A stretch of DNA of 64,000 nucleotides from Streptomyces xylophagus. GTDB taxonomy: Bacteria > Actinomycetota > Actinomycetes > Streptomycetales > Streptomycetaceae. Made by a program: the position numbers and the translations under genes. Below are positions 34,901-42,580 of this stretch, piece after piece; the stretch's first letter is position 1, and every line of letters starts with the position of its first letter. Below the pieces are notes generated by a model. The model had not been told where the DNA came from and did no database searches. It was given only the letters and a program-made list of their open reading frames with translations. The stretch is from the NCBI RefSeq assembly GCF_000716435.1, contig NZ_JNWO01000035.1, positions 15,224-79,223 on the forward strand, written 5' to 3'.

Positions 34901-37215
34901 GGGTCGACGGCAGTCCGCTGATCGGGCCCGCAGGCGGAGTCAAGGCCTTGTGCACGGGGGAGGTGGACGGCCGCACCCTCCTGCTCGTCGGGGACACGAC
35001 CGGCACGATAGGCCTGTGGGATCTCGCCGAGCGTCGGCAGATCGGTGAACCGGTCGCCGCGCACCGCTACTTCGAGCGCAGCGGGGTACTGTCCGCCGCC
35101 ATGGGAAGCTTCGGCGGCCGTACGGTGGCGCTGACCTGTGGCCGGCAGGAGACACGGCTGTGGGATCTGCCGAGCCTGCGCCAACTGGTGCCACCACTGC
35201 GCGGCCACATGGACGACATCTCGGCGGCGGCCCTCACCACCCGCGGGGACACGTCCCTGGCGGTGACCGTCAGCAACGACCGGACCGCGCGTGTCTGGGA
35301 CCTGTCCGCCGATCAGCCGAACGACGGTCACAGCGGGCAGGTGGACGCCCTCGCCGTCCAGGAGATCCGTGGCGCCCCCTTGGCGCTCACAGGCGGAGCC
35401 GACGGCACGGCCCGCCTGTGGGACCTGCGGACCCGTGAGCAGATCGGCCGCACGATGGAGGGGCACCAGGGGCGTGTGCCCGCCGTGGCTCTGGGCACGG
35501 TGTGCGGTCGGCCCGTGGCCGTCACGGGAGGCGAGGACACCCAGGTCAGATGCTGGGACCCGGTGACCGGTCGGCCCTTGGGGCCCGCGCTGGCCGGTCA
35601 CACGAACGTGGTGCGTTGTGTCGCGCTCGGCACGCTGGACGGCGCCGCCGTCCTGGTGAGCGGCAGTGAGGACGGAACGGTCCGGATCTGGCGGCAGACC
35701 ACGGGCGAGCCCCTGTCCCCACCCCTGGACACCCACATCGGCGGTGTCGAGCACCTGGCCGTCCGCAGCGTGGGCCGCAGGCTCCAGATCGCGGTCGCGA
35801 CCGCCCTCGACCACGCGTACGTCTGGCATGTGGACTCGCAGGGCACACGAACCCTGGAGGCCCACCTGGATCTGGAGGAACTCTCGCTGTACTCCCGCGC
35901 CCTGGGAGTCGCCTTCCTCGGGGACCGTCCCGTTGTCCTGTCCAGCCGTGAGGGCAACGGGGTGTACGTCCACGACATCGCGACCCGCGCGTCGGTGGGC
36001 GGACCGCTGGTCGGACACACCAACGGGGTGCTGTGCGGCGCGCTCGCCCGGATCGGCGGTCGCACCCTGGTCGCCTCCCTCGCCTACGACGACAGCGTGC
36101 GGGTGTGGGACCTGGACATGGCCTCGGCCCTGGACCCACCGCTGGAGGGCATGACGAGGACGAACGACGTCACACGGTTCTGCCCGCCCGCACTCGGCAC
36201 GGTCGATGGAGCGCCGGTCGTCGTGACCGCCTTCACCCGTGAGGTACGTGTCTGGGACATCACCAGCATGAGTCCGGTTGGCGAGCCGTTGTGCGGGGTT
36301 GACCGCAGCCTGGTCTCCGCGGACCTTGTCACGGCACCCGACGGAGGGGCGATGGTCGTGACCGGGAGCCGGTACGGCGGCGTCCGTTTCCACGACCTCG
36401 ACACCGGAGCACAGATCGCCCCCCACATCACCTCGGGCAACTACCAGTTCCATGCCTCCGGTGCCCGCCTGAACGACGAGACAGTGGTCGTGATGAGCAG
36501 TTGGGTGGAAGCGGACGCTTGGACCCTGCTGCCGCGCCGCCGTCTCGGCAAGCGGTTCGGCACGTCCTGGCGGACTTCCCTGCACACCATCGACGGCAAG
36601 GCGTTCGTCGTGTCCGTCGCGGGCGACTTCACCCTGCACGCCTGGGACATGCGTACCCAGGCCCCCGTCTGCCCATCGATGCCCGGTCACACCGCCCAGG
36701 TCATGGACCTGCGGGCGGTCCGGGCGGGGGAGAGGGAACTCCTGGCCAGCGCCTCCCTCGACGGCACGGTACGACTGTGGGACCTGCGCACCGGCGAACT
36801 GGTCGGCGAGCCGTTGACGGGGCACGAACGGGGGGCGTTCAGCGTGGACTTCGTGCGCCACGGAAGCGGGCTCCTCGGCGTGGGCTGCGGTGACGGTCGG
36901 CTGGTCTTTCGAGACCTGGAGACCCTGGTCGTCGCAGGGCCCGAACTGGAGCCGTTCCCCTCCAGGGCCAGGGCCCTCAGAGCGGCGGACATCCGCGGAG
37001 TCCCGCTCCTCATCGCCGGTGACGACTACGGACGGGTGCGCGTCTGGGACACCCGACAGCCGGGCTGGACCGCCGAACTCGACGTGGGTGGCGGCATCAA
37101 CGCCGTGGCCGCGGCCCCCTCCGGACATGTCTGCCTGGCGACGGAGATGGGCGTGGTGGTCCTCGGCCTCAACGTCGGCGAAGCCCTGGAGCCCCGCGGG
37201 GGAGCGGCCCGATGA
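31969..37215 (+). CDS. Caspase-like protease - STAND NTPase - WD40 repeat protein (NLR-like conflict protein)
   Basis: 1748 residues. (1) Residues ~8-250 are a caspase-like (C14) domain with the His-Cys dyad His88 (VVLYFAGHG) and Cys139 (LLLVLDTCAGG). (2) Residues ~290-600 are a STAND-type P-loop NTPase: Walker A GRPGCGKS at 320-327 and Walker B VVIVVDAVDEA at 407-417. (3) Residues ~600-790 are winged-helix/helical STAND elements, including LYHKALAEHLRRT. (4) From ~795 to the end come about 21 WD40-type units (GSWDGTVRVWDL and variants), enough for three seven-bladed propellers. There is no signal peptide or membrane segment, so the protein is cytoplasmic. In this family the repeats are thought to sense a trigger, the NTPase to oligomerise and the caspase to cleave targets, giving immunity or cell death. 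The stop overlaps the next gene by ATGA. Confidence 0.92.
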   Translation: MALRVGRRFFLALGVGRYCHLPAHEQLGQVPADVRAVRELFADLGYRPVLAGLGEYDTAEQIRQKLRHWSTDAALTADDVVVLYFAGHGLVQDRDRHYLLCWDSRADEDAATTALATEDLVRILCRGELRHLLLVLDTCAGGAGGAEAAALALQSIAYRHGGDGTSSGLWFLASARRKDIAEEGRFVAALSSAVEITTGRTGQRQQYLDLAELVKAVNERFEADGLGQRAELASGLVTGLAPFLPNSGYREALPPIGTDLEVQRRVAGQDLAEHFGPRSRGVEFESEHGLYFSGRARVLTELTAWLTGEEGDGRGRVVTGRPGCGKSAVLGRVVALSDPGYRPRFDLGALDPATVVPEGCVTSAVHARHKRLDEIVERIADNLGVSVDGSAALLQELTRRGRKGPPVVIVVDAVDEAGSDTAADAGGHGEPRRITRELLRPMSEIQGVRLLVGTRHELVTPLGPTFHCIDLDILGYRAEQGDVAGYVTKMLLATEEPEVHSPYRDRPDLAHAVAAGVAARAAGVYLYARTTARTLRSDRVAVDTRRPGWADELPSEIGEAFDDYLARFGPDEPRVRRMLLALAFSEGTGLPRGRIWTRLSSVISGVECTEADVSWALDVAEAYVAEVVDDDRRSVYRLYHKALAEHLRRTAGRATAEIQRAVVDALVSVVPAVTDGRRDWLAAAPYVRQHLATHAAAAGRLAELIEDPGFLLACEPLGLLRALTSVDGDSSRRIRTAYEQVAHRLTPDRSLGARAADLQLSARRCEADGLADRVEHLGVDLPWTARWAWWSASGAHRLLSGHTRSVACVSVGHLDERPVTVTGSWDGTVRVWDLTTQRQIGEPLAMGVAVSAVAIGELGDYTVVLAGGVDGTVRVWDLSAGQPYGSPLTGHTNVIRVIRVCTLAGRTVVLTAGGDGTARLWDLAERAQLGAPLAGHRRTVWDAVLAKVDGRALAVTGGDDKAVRIWELGDVLNGGDARVDGSPLIGPAGGVKALCTGEVDGRTLLLVGDTTGTIGLWDLAERRQIGEPVAAHRYFERSGVLSAAMGSFGGRTVALTCGRQETRLWDLPSLRQLVPPLRGHMDDISAAALTTRGDTSLAVTVSNDRTARVWDLSADQPNDGHSGQVDALAVQEIRGAPLALTGGADGTARLWDLRTREQIGRTMEGHQGRVPAVALGTVCGRPVAVTGGEDTQVRCWDPVTGRPLGPALAGHTNVVRCVALGTLDGAAVLVSGSEDGTVRIWRQTTGEPLSPPLDTHIGGVEHLAVRSVGRRLQIAVATALDHAYVWHVDSQGTRTLEAHLDLEELSLYSRALGVAFLGDRPVVLSSREGNGVYVHDIATRASVGGPLVGHTNGVLCGALARIGGRTLVASLAYDDSVRVWDLDMASALDPPLEGMTRTNDVTRFCPPALGTVDGAPVVVTAFTREVRVWDITSMSPVGEPLCGVDRSLVSADLVTAPDGGAMVVTGSRYGGVRFHDLDTGAQIAPHITSGNYQFHASGARLNDETVVVMSSWVEADAWTLLPRRRLGKRFGTSWRTSLHTIDGKAFVVSVAGDFTLHAWDMRTQAPVCPSMPGHTAQVMDLRAVRAGERELLASASLDGTVRLWDLRTGELVGEPLTGHERGAFSVDFVRHGSGLLGVGCGDGRLVFRDLETLVVAGPELEPFPSRARALRAADIRGVPLLIAGDDYGRVRVWDTRQPGWTAELDVGGGINAVAAAPSGHVCLATEMGVVVLGLNVGEALEPRGGAAR

Positions 37216-38072
37216 CCCGCCTCGTCCTCCTCCACGGCATAGCCCAGCAGCACAAGGGCCCCCAGTCCCTCCTCGCCGACTGGTACCCGGCCCTCGCCGA
37301 CGGCGTCACCCGCGCCGGCGCCACGCTGGAACGGCAGGAGGTGACCATGGCGTTCTACGGCGATGTGTTCCGACCCGCGGGCCACCGGGGCCTCGGCGAG
37401 CCCGAGTTGGACGCCTCCGACGTCGAGGACGGGCTCGAACGGGACCTGCTGCTGGCCTGGTGGGAGGCGGCGGCCCGGGCGGAGAGCCGGGTGCCCGGAC
37501 CGGACGCGGCGGCGCGCGGCCGTACCCCCTACCTGGTGCAGCGCGCCCTCAACGCCCTCAGCCACTCGGCCTTCTTCGCCGGTCTCAGCGATCGGCTGCT
37601 GATCTCCGACGCCCGTCAGGTCCGCCGCTACTTCACCGAACCTGACCTGCGCGGCGCCGTCCAGGAACGCTTCCTCGCCGCCCTGACCGAACGGACCGAG
37701 GTCGTCGTCGCCCACTCGCTGGGCACCGCCGTCGCCTACGAGGCGTTGTGCGCCCACCCCGAGCTGCCTGACCTGACTCTGGTCACCCTCGGCTCGCCGC
37801 TCGCGGTACGTGGCCTCGTCCTCGACCGGTTGGTCCCGGCTCCGCGCGACGGACGTGCCCGCTGGCCGGCCCCCGTCAAGGACTGGACCAACATCGCCGA
37901 CCGGGGCGATGTCGTGGCCCTGACCAAGGAACTGGCAACGGTGTTCGGCGACCGCGTCACCGACCTCCTCGTGCACAACGGAGCCAAGGCTCACGACGTG
38001 CGGCCCTATCTCACCGCACGTGAGACAGGGCGCGCGATCGCCTCGGCCCTCAGAGGAACGCCGAGTGGTTGA
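37212..38072 (+). CDS. Alpha/beta hydrolase translationally coupled to the caspase-STAND-WD40 gene
   Basis: 286 residues. ATG 37212 overlaps the preceding TGA (ATGA), so the two proteins are probably made together. It has the oxyanion motif LVLLHGIAQ, the nucleophile elbow VVVAHSLGTAVAYEAL (Ser169), a likely acid Asp233 (IADRGDVVAL) and a likely His261 (NGAKAHDVRPYL), so the triad is intact. It resembles cytoplasmic lipase/serine esterase-like hydrolases. The substrate is unknown. In context it could be a second effector (lipid or ester hydrolysis), a proteolytic target of the caspase, or a regulator. Confidence 0.85.
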   Translation: MTRLVLLHGIAQQHKGPQSLLADWYPALADGVTRAGATLERQEVTMAFYGDVFRPAGHRGLGEPELDASDVEDGLERDLLLAWWEAAARAESRVPGPDAAARGRTPYLVQRALNALSHSAFFAGLSDRLLISDARQVRRYFTEPDLRGAVQERFLAALTERTEVVVAHSLGTAVAYEALCAHPELPDLTLVTLGSPLAVRGLVLDRLVPAPRDGRARWPAPVKDWTNIADRGDVVALTKELATVFGDRVTDLLVHNGAKAHDVRPYLTARETGRAIASALRGTPSG

Positions 38073-38116
38073 GGGAAAAGTGAATGCCCTCGCCCTCAAG
38101 GGGACGAACTACCGGT

Positions 38117-39694
38117 TCACGGAGTCAGCCGGGCGATCCGGAGGCTCGTGGCGGTCGGCGACGCCCCGGCGAGCGCGGTCGCATAGGTCGGAGTGACCGG
38201 CGCGTACGCCCAGGTCAGCGTGCCGTTCTTCAGGACCGCTATGTCGCCGCTGATCCGGGCGGTCACCACCTTGTCCGTGCTCTGGAACTTGCCGTTCCAG
38301 TCGATGAGCCGTAGGTGGGTGCCCGTGAAGGTGCCGGTGCAGGTGCCGGCGTTGCACTTGGCACCCTTCAGGGACTCCCAGGAGACCAGGAGGCGGTCCT
38401 TGCCGTACGGGGCGATGTGCACGTTGACGTTCTCGGTGCCTGCCGCGCTCGTGAGGTAAATCGCTTTGCCGGGGCCGGAGTTGCGGTTGGCCATGAAGGC
38501 GACGGCGACCTGGTGGGTGCTCGTCTTCGGGGTCACCGTCCAGCCGCGTCCGCTGGAGTCGGCGGAGTTCTTCTTGGCCGAGGCGGCGCCGCGGGAGGCG
38601 AAGGCGGTGGCGTAGCGGCCGGTCGCCGACTTCACCAGGTCACCTGTGCGGCCGGGGAAGGTACCACCGCAGTACCCTGCCCAGCACTGTTCGCGCTGCA
38701 CGACCGGTGCGACGTCCGGGGCGCCGATCCCGGTGGAGACGAACAGGCCCGAGCGCCAGTCGTCGAAGCAGAGCGAGGTGAAGGCGCCGGTCGTCTCGGC
38801 GTGCAGCGCGATGCCCTCGTTGTGGCTGCAGCCCCAGCTCCAACCACCGCTCAGCTTGGCGCCCTTGGAGCTGATGTACGTCAACTTGTCGCCGAAGTGG
38901 CCGTCGGCGAAGCCGCCCGCGCCGTGCACGACGAAGTACGCGCCGTACTTGGTGCCGTTCCAGGTGAGTTGGCCGTCGAGACCGGGGGAGGTGTCGTTCG
39001 AGGCGGTGCCGGTGAGCTTGGTGCGGAAGGTCTGCTTGCCGTTGGTGTAGCGGATGATCGCGGCGGCCGTCTCCTTCCACTTGTTGGTGTCGGCCACCCG
39101 GGTGAGCAGCGCGAAGCCGTCGTTGTGCGCGACCAGACCGCCGACCTCCTTGGCGCCCTTGACGACCGTGTCGGCGCCGGAGCGGGTTCCGGCGGCGGTG
39201 AGCGGGGTGACATGGACGCCGTCGGCGGCGGGCCAGGCCACGCGCAGGGTGCCGTTGGGGGCCACGGCCGTGGACGTCCGCGTCCACTCGCGGGTGTTGT
39301 TGTAACCGGCCGTCAGATAGGGGAACTTGGCGGCGAGCGTCACCGTGGTGCTGGTCGGGGAGAGCGTGCCGGTCGCGGCCTTGGCGGCCGTCGCGGTCTT
39401 CGCGGCGGCCTGGGGCGTGGTCTTCGCCGAGGCGGACGCGGTCGCCGTACCGGAGGCGGACGTGGAGCCGTCGGCGGCGGCCTCGGAGGAAGCCGAGGCG
39501 GTGGTGGACGCGGAGGCGGACGTGGATGTCTTCGCCGCGGTCGAGTCGCCGCTGCCGCCGCTGTTCGTCGCCGCGGTCGCGTACCACGCGCCGCCCAGCA
39601 GGGCCGCGACGGCGAGCGAGCCCGCGAGCGGCTTGCGGGCGATGCGGCGGCGGGAACGGCGACGGTGCGTCGTGGTGCGTCTTGCGTTGGTCAT
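38117..39694 (-). CDS. Membrane-anchored secreted protein with Ala/Ser/Thr-rich stalk, function unknown
   Basis: 525 residues from ATG 39694 (GGGGAC upstream). A very basic N-terminus (RRTTTHRRRSRRRIARK) is followed by one hydrophobic segment (PLAGSLAVAALLGGAWYATAA), so it is a signal anchor or uncleaved signal. Residues ~48-112 are a low-complexity Ala/Ser/Thr stalk. The remaining ~410 residues are beta-rich with repeating strand-turn patterns like a beta-propeller (VAWPAADGVHVTPL, GGLVAHNDGFALLTRV, LTWNGTKYGAYFVVH) and Cys pairs (CWAGYC, CNAGTC) that suggest disulfides outside the cell. No named family recognised. It faces the caspase locus convergently. Confidence 0.78.
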   Translation of the reverse strand: MTNARRTTTHRRRSRRRIARKPLAGSLAVAALLGGAWYATAATNSGGSGDSTAAKTSTSASASTTASASSEAAADGSTSASGTATASASAKTTPQAAAKTATAAKAATGTLSPTSTTVTLAAKFPYLTAGYNNTREWTRTSTAVAPNGTLRVAWPAADGVHVTPLTAAGTRSGADTVVKGAKEVGGLVAHNDGFALLTRVADTNKWKETAAAIIRYTNGKQTFRTKLTGTASNDTSPGLDGQLTWNGTKYGAYFVVHGAGGFADGHFGDKLTYISSKGAKLSGGWSWGCSHNEGIALHAETTGAFTSLCFDDWRSGLFVSTGIGAPDVAPVVQREQCWAGYCGGTFPGRTGDLVKSATGRYATAFASRGAASAKKNSADSSGRGWTVTPKTSTHQVAVAFMANRNSGPGKAIYLTSAAGTENVNVHIAPYGKDRLLVSWESLKGAKCNAGTCTGTFTGTHLRLIDWNGKFQSTDKVVTARISGDIAVLKNGTLTWAYAPVTPTYATALAGASPTATSLRIARLTP

Positions 39695-39894
39695 GTCCCC
39701 AAGTCGCCGCTCGCGCGGGGGAGGTTGCCGTGGTGTCGGGCGCAATATTTCCGACGCGCCCCGGAGACGTCCGGAGGGTTCGGAGGTGAGACCGGCTCCA
39801 CAGCCGAGGCGGGCCGATCCTGGTACGTTGGATGCTTTCCTGGGTATCAGACCCTTTGGACTCATCACCGGCGAGGGACCGAGGAACCATGACC

Positions 39895-40317
39895 ATGGAC
39901 CCCGGCGACAAGCGACTGGCGGCTGCCGTCGTGATGGACGACGACGGGCGTGTGCTCCTGGTGCGGCGCAGCGTGACCGAGAGGTTCCTGCCGCGCGTGT
40001 GGGGCGTTCCGTGCGGAAAGCTGGAGCCGGACGAGCTGCCCGAGGACGGTGCGCTGCGGGAGCTGAAGGAAGAGACCGGGCTCCTCGGCGAGATCGTCCG
40101 CAAGATCGGTGAATCGTCCTTCGTGAGTGAGTACCGAGGCCGCGACATCAAGAACTGGCAGGACAACTTCCTGGTCAGGCCGCTGACCCGGGACATCACC
40201 CTGCCCGAGCCCGACCAGGCGTACCTCTGGCTCCCGCCGGCCGGGCTCACGAGCGCGGGCATCGACATCGACGCGTACAACCTGGACGTCGTACGACAGG
40301 CCCTCACGAACTTCTGA
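39895..40317 (+). CDS. NUDIX hydrolase
   Basis: 140 residues from ATG 39895, with GAGGAA 8 nt upstream; ATG 39889 is an alternative with poorer spacing. The full Nudix box is present: GKLEPDELPEDGALRELKEE followed by TGL. The enzyme hydrolyses a nucleoside-diphosphate-linked compound (NTP, NADH, ADP-sugar or similar); specificity cannot be told. The C-terminus overlaps the convergent cupin-like gene by 14 bp. Confidence 0.92.
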   Translation: MDPGDKRLAAAVVMDDDGRVLLVRRSVTERFLPRVWGVPCGKLEPDELPEDGALRELKEETGLLGEIVRKIGESSFVSEYRGRDIKNWQDNFLVRPLTRDITLPEPDQAYLWLPPAGLTSAGIDIDAYNLDVVRQALTNF

Positions 40318-41029
40318 GCGACTCCGCCAGGCCGTTCAGCGCGGCGAGGTAGTCCCGCGCGTCGAGCGGCACCTTCGCGACCGCCCCCGGATGCGGGCCC
40401 GCCGCCGTGAACACATCGGTGTGGCGCCGCCGGCCGGCACCCGTCTCTAGGAACAGCGTCACCGTGGGTACGTCCGTGTCGCACCAGGCTCGGTGCAGGG
40501 TGTGCGCGGGCAGGGCGTAGGCGCTGCCCGCCGCGTACTGCCCCACATGCGTCAGCCGCAGCCGCGCGGGACCCGTCGGCCGCAACCGCCAGTCGGCGCT
40601 GCGCTCGGCCAGCGACTCCTCGTACCGGTCCGCCGTGATCCCGCCGTCGCCCCGCGCGTCGTACAACTCCATGGCGAGCCGGCCCCGGACCACGTAAGAG
40701 GCAAGCGGGGAACGGTGGTTGTGGATGTCCTCATCGCCGATCGACTTCGCGCCCGGATGCCACAGATGGGCGCGCAGCATGTGGCGCGGGCCGCCGTCGA
40801 TCAGCAACAGCTTGTCGAAACCCAGGACATGACGGTACGAAAGCCGGGCGCAGTGCTCCGGATCGCCCTCGCCGGAGGCGAGTTCGGCCACCAGCTCCAA
40901 CAGGCGCTCGGGGGAGCCGAGTTCGGCGACGACCGCACGGGCGGCGGCCACCGTCTCGTGGTCGGACAGTTCGCCGTCCAGCGCCTCGGTCAGCAGCCGC
41001 CGCGCCGCCAGGACCTGCCGACCACCCAT
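40304..41029 (-). CDS. Cupin-like protein of unknown function
   Basis: 241 residues from ATG 41029 with GGGGAG upstream. A helical N-terminal part (~1-65) is followed by a probable double-stranded beta-helix: LLLIDGGPRHMLRAHLWHPG, DEDIHNHRSPLASYVVRGRL and QYAAGSAYALPAHTLHRAW. The HxH in DIHNHR and the later His residues resemble metal ligands of cupin dioxygenases. Only 22 bp separate it from the upstream toroid-like gene, so they form an operon. I cannot assign a substrate. Confidence 0.72.
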   Translation of the reverse strand: MGGRQVLAARRLLTEALDGELSDHETVAAARAVVAELGSPERLLELVAELASGEGDPEHCARLSYRHVLGFDKLLLIDGGPRHMLRAHLWHPGAKSIGDEDIHNHRSPLASYVVRGRLAMELYDARGDGGITADRYEESLAERSADWRLRPTGPARLRLTHVGQYAAGSAYALPAHTLHRAWCDTDVPTVTLFLETGAGRRRHTDVFTAAGPHPGAVAKVPLDARDYLAALNGLAESLRSS

Positions 41030-41051
41030 GCACTCACTCCCCAACCGCGGC

Positions 41052-42479
41052 TCACAGCAGCCGCGTTCGCGTATCCGGCTGATACATCCATACGGCATGT
41101 GCGCGCAGCGCCGAAAGCCCTTGGTAGGTCATCCAGATGGGCTGGCGCATTTCCTCGGTCGTTGTGAACGTGGACCCGTCCCGGCTCCAGGACCAGATGC
41201 CGTCGGTCTGCGCCGCCCACACCGCGGCCGCCGCCCCGTTCAACTGCTCCCGCCACGCCTCCTCCAGACCGTCCTGCCGCGCGATCTCCTGGGCGCCCGG
41301 GGTGAGCAGGGCGCGCACGATCCAACTCGCGGTGAAGTGCCGGACGTTGAGCACCTCGTGGTGCGAGGAGTCGTCCGGGTGGCGTCGGCGCACCTCCTCC
41401 CGCAGATTCGCCAGGTCGACGCAGCTGTCGTGCGCGGTCGCCGGGCAGGCCAGCAGCCAGCGCACCCCGTCCTCGCGCGCCGAACGCTCCACGGGCCCCT
41501 CGCCCAGCACACGGGCAGCCCGGTCCAGGGCAACCACGGCCTGAGCGGTGTGCAGAGCGGACGGCTGGGCGGGATGCGCGGCCCAGGGCAGTGGGGAGAG
41601 CCGGTGACTCCAGCAGCGGCGGTGCTGGCGCTGCGGGTCGGAGAGCGCGCCGTCGACCAGGGCCTCCCGCAGCAGAGGAAGGATCGGCGCGTCCGGTGCC
41701 GCGCGCAGCAGACCGCGCATCACGGTGGTGACGACATGGGTCAACGCCCGCCCCGTGGCGTCGAGTTCAGGAGTGAAGCCGGCCTCGCAGCGCGCCACCT
41801 CGTCCGCCAGCCGCTCCCGCGACGCCCCCGCCCGGGCCAGCGCGCCCAGCACCATCGCGGTGACCTCCGGGCGGGCCACCGACCCCTGCGAACGGGCCGA
41901 CCAGCCGCCGCCCTGCAGCCGTAGCCGCCACAGCGTGTCGATGAGGTCGCCGGTGTGCAGCCGGCCGTCCGCCACGCCCAGGTCCAGCACGATGTGCAGC
42001 CCGTACGCCGTGGCCAGGGAGGTCGGCCGGACCGGGCCGTCCAGCTCCTGGAGGGAGTGCGGCCAGCCGACGAGACGGCCGCGCACCGGGTCGTCGACCA
42101 CGGCGACCTGGGCGGCGAGCGTGTCGTAGGCCGAAGTGAACACCTGCGGCAGCGGGCCGGGGGCGTTCGGTGCCGGGGGAGCGGGCGCGGTGAGCGGCGC
42201 GGGACCGGCCGTCCGGGCCCGGAGCAGGGCCGCCGCCAGCCAGGTCATCCCGGCCGTGGCGAGGCCGCTCAGCCCGGCGATCAGATACTTGGCGGGCTCG
42301 CCGTCGATCGAGTCGGGCAGCACCTCGAACAGGAACTGGAACACCGCGTATCCGGCGGCCACACACCCGAACCGGCCGAGCCAGCCCACGAACCGGGCCG
42401 GCGGACTCCCGTCGGGCGGCATCGGGCCGGGCGCTCCCGGCGTTCTCAAGGGACCACGTCCCAGCTGCTGTTGAGACAA
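41052..42479 (-). CDS. Membrane-anchored helical toroid-like protein of unknown function
   Basis: 475 residues. The best start is TTG 42479, which has GGGGGAGGG 8 nt upstream; the next ATG would remove part of the N-terminus. Two hydrophobic segments (~30-50 and ~65-86) anchor the N-terminus, followed by a Pro/Ala linker (APLTAPAPPAPNAPG). Residues ~110-475 are helical with patterns recalling alpha/alpha-toroid (terpene cyclase/prenyltransferase-like) repeats, such as LQGGGWSARSQGSVARPEVTA-type and DGIWSWSRDGSTF segments and a closing QPIWMTYQGLSAL. No catalytic Asp-rich motif is obvious. It pairs with the cupin-like gene downstream. Confidence 0.68.
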   Translation of the reverse strand: MSQQQLGRGPLRTPGAPGPMPPDGSPPARFVGWLGRFGCVAAGYAVFQFLFEVLPDSIDGEPAKYLIAGLSGLATAGMTWLAAALLRARTAGPAPLTAPAPPAPNAPGPLPQVFTSAYDTLAAQVAVVDDPVRGRLVGWPHSLQELDGPVRPTSLATAYGLHIVLDLGVADGRLHTGDLIDTLWRLRLQGGGWSARSQGSVARPEVTAMVLGALARAGASRERLADEVARCEAGFTPELDATGRALTHVVTTVMRGLLRAAPDAPILPLLREALVDGALSDPQRQHRRCWSHRLSPLPWAAHPAQPSALHTAQAVVALDRAARVLGEGPVERSAREDGVRWLLACPATAHDSCVDLANLREEVRRRHPDDSSHHEVLNVRHFTASWIVRALLTPGAQEIARQDGLEEAWREQLNGAAAAVWAAQTDGIWSWSRDGSTFTTTEEMRQPIWMTYQGLSALRAHAVWMYQPDTRTRLL

Positions 42480-42580
42480 GGCGCGCTCCCTCCCCCCGGG
42501 GTGGCACGTGACGTTCGCGAAGCTTCCAGTCTAAGTGGTCAGCGGTGCACCTGGGGCGCGGACCGGAACCGCCGTCTCCG

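Noticed and set aside
34216..37128. A 970-codon minus-strand open frame, and another of 910 codons at 31318-34050
   Set aside because: Both are antisense to the WD40 and caspase/STAND coding region, whose plus frame has clear domains. Long shadows are normal at this GC content.
38112..38118. ACCGGTT at the end of the anchored secreted protein gene as another LacI operator
   Set aside because: It is a single site at a 3' end between convergent genes, not in a promoter position.
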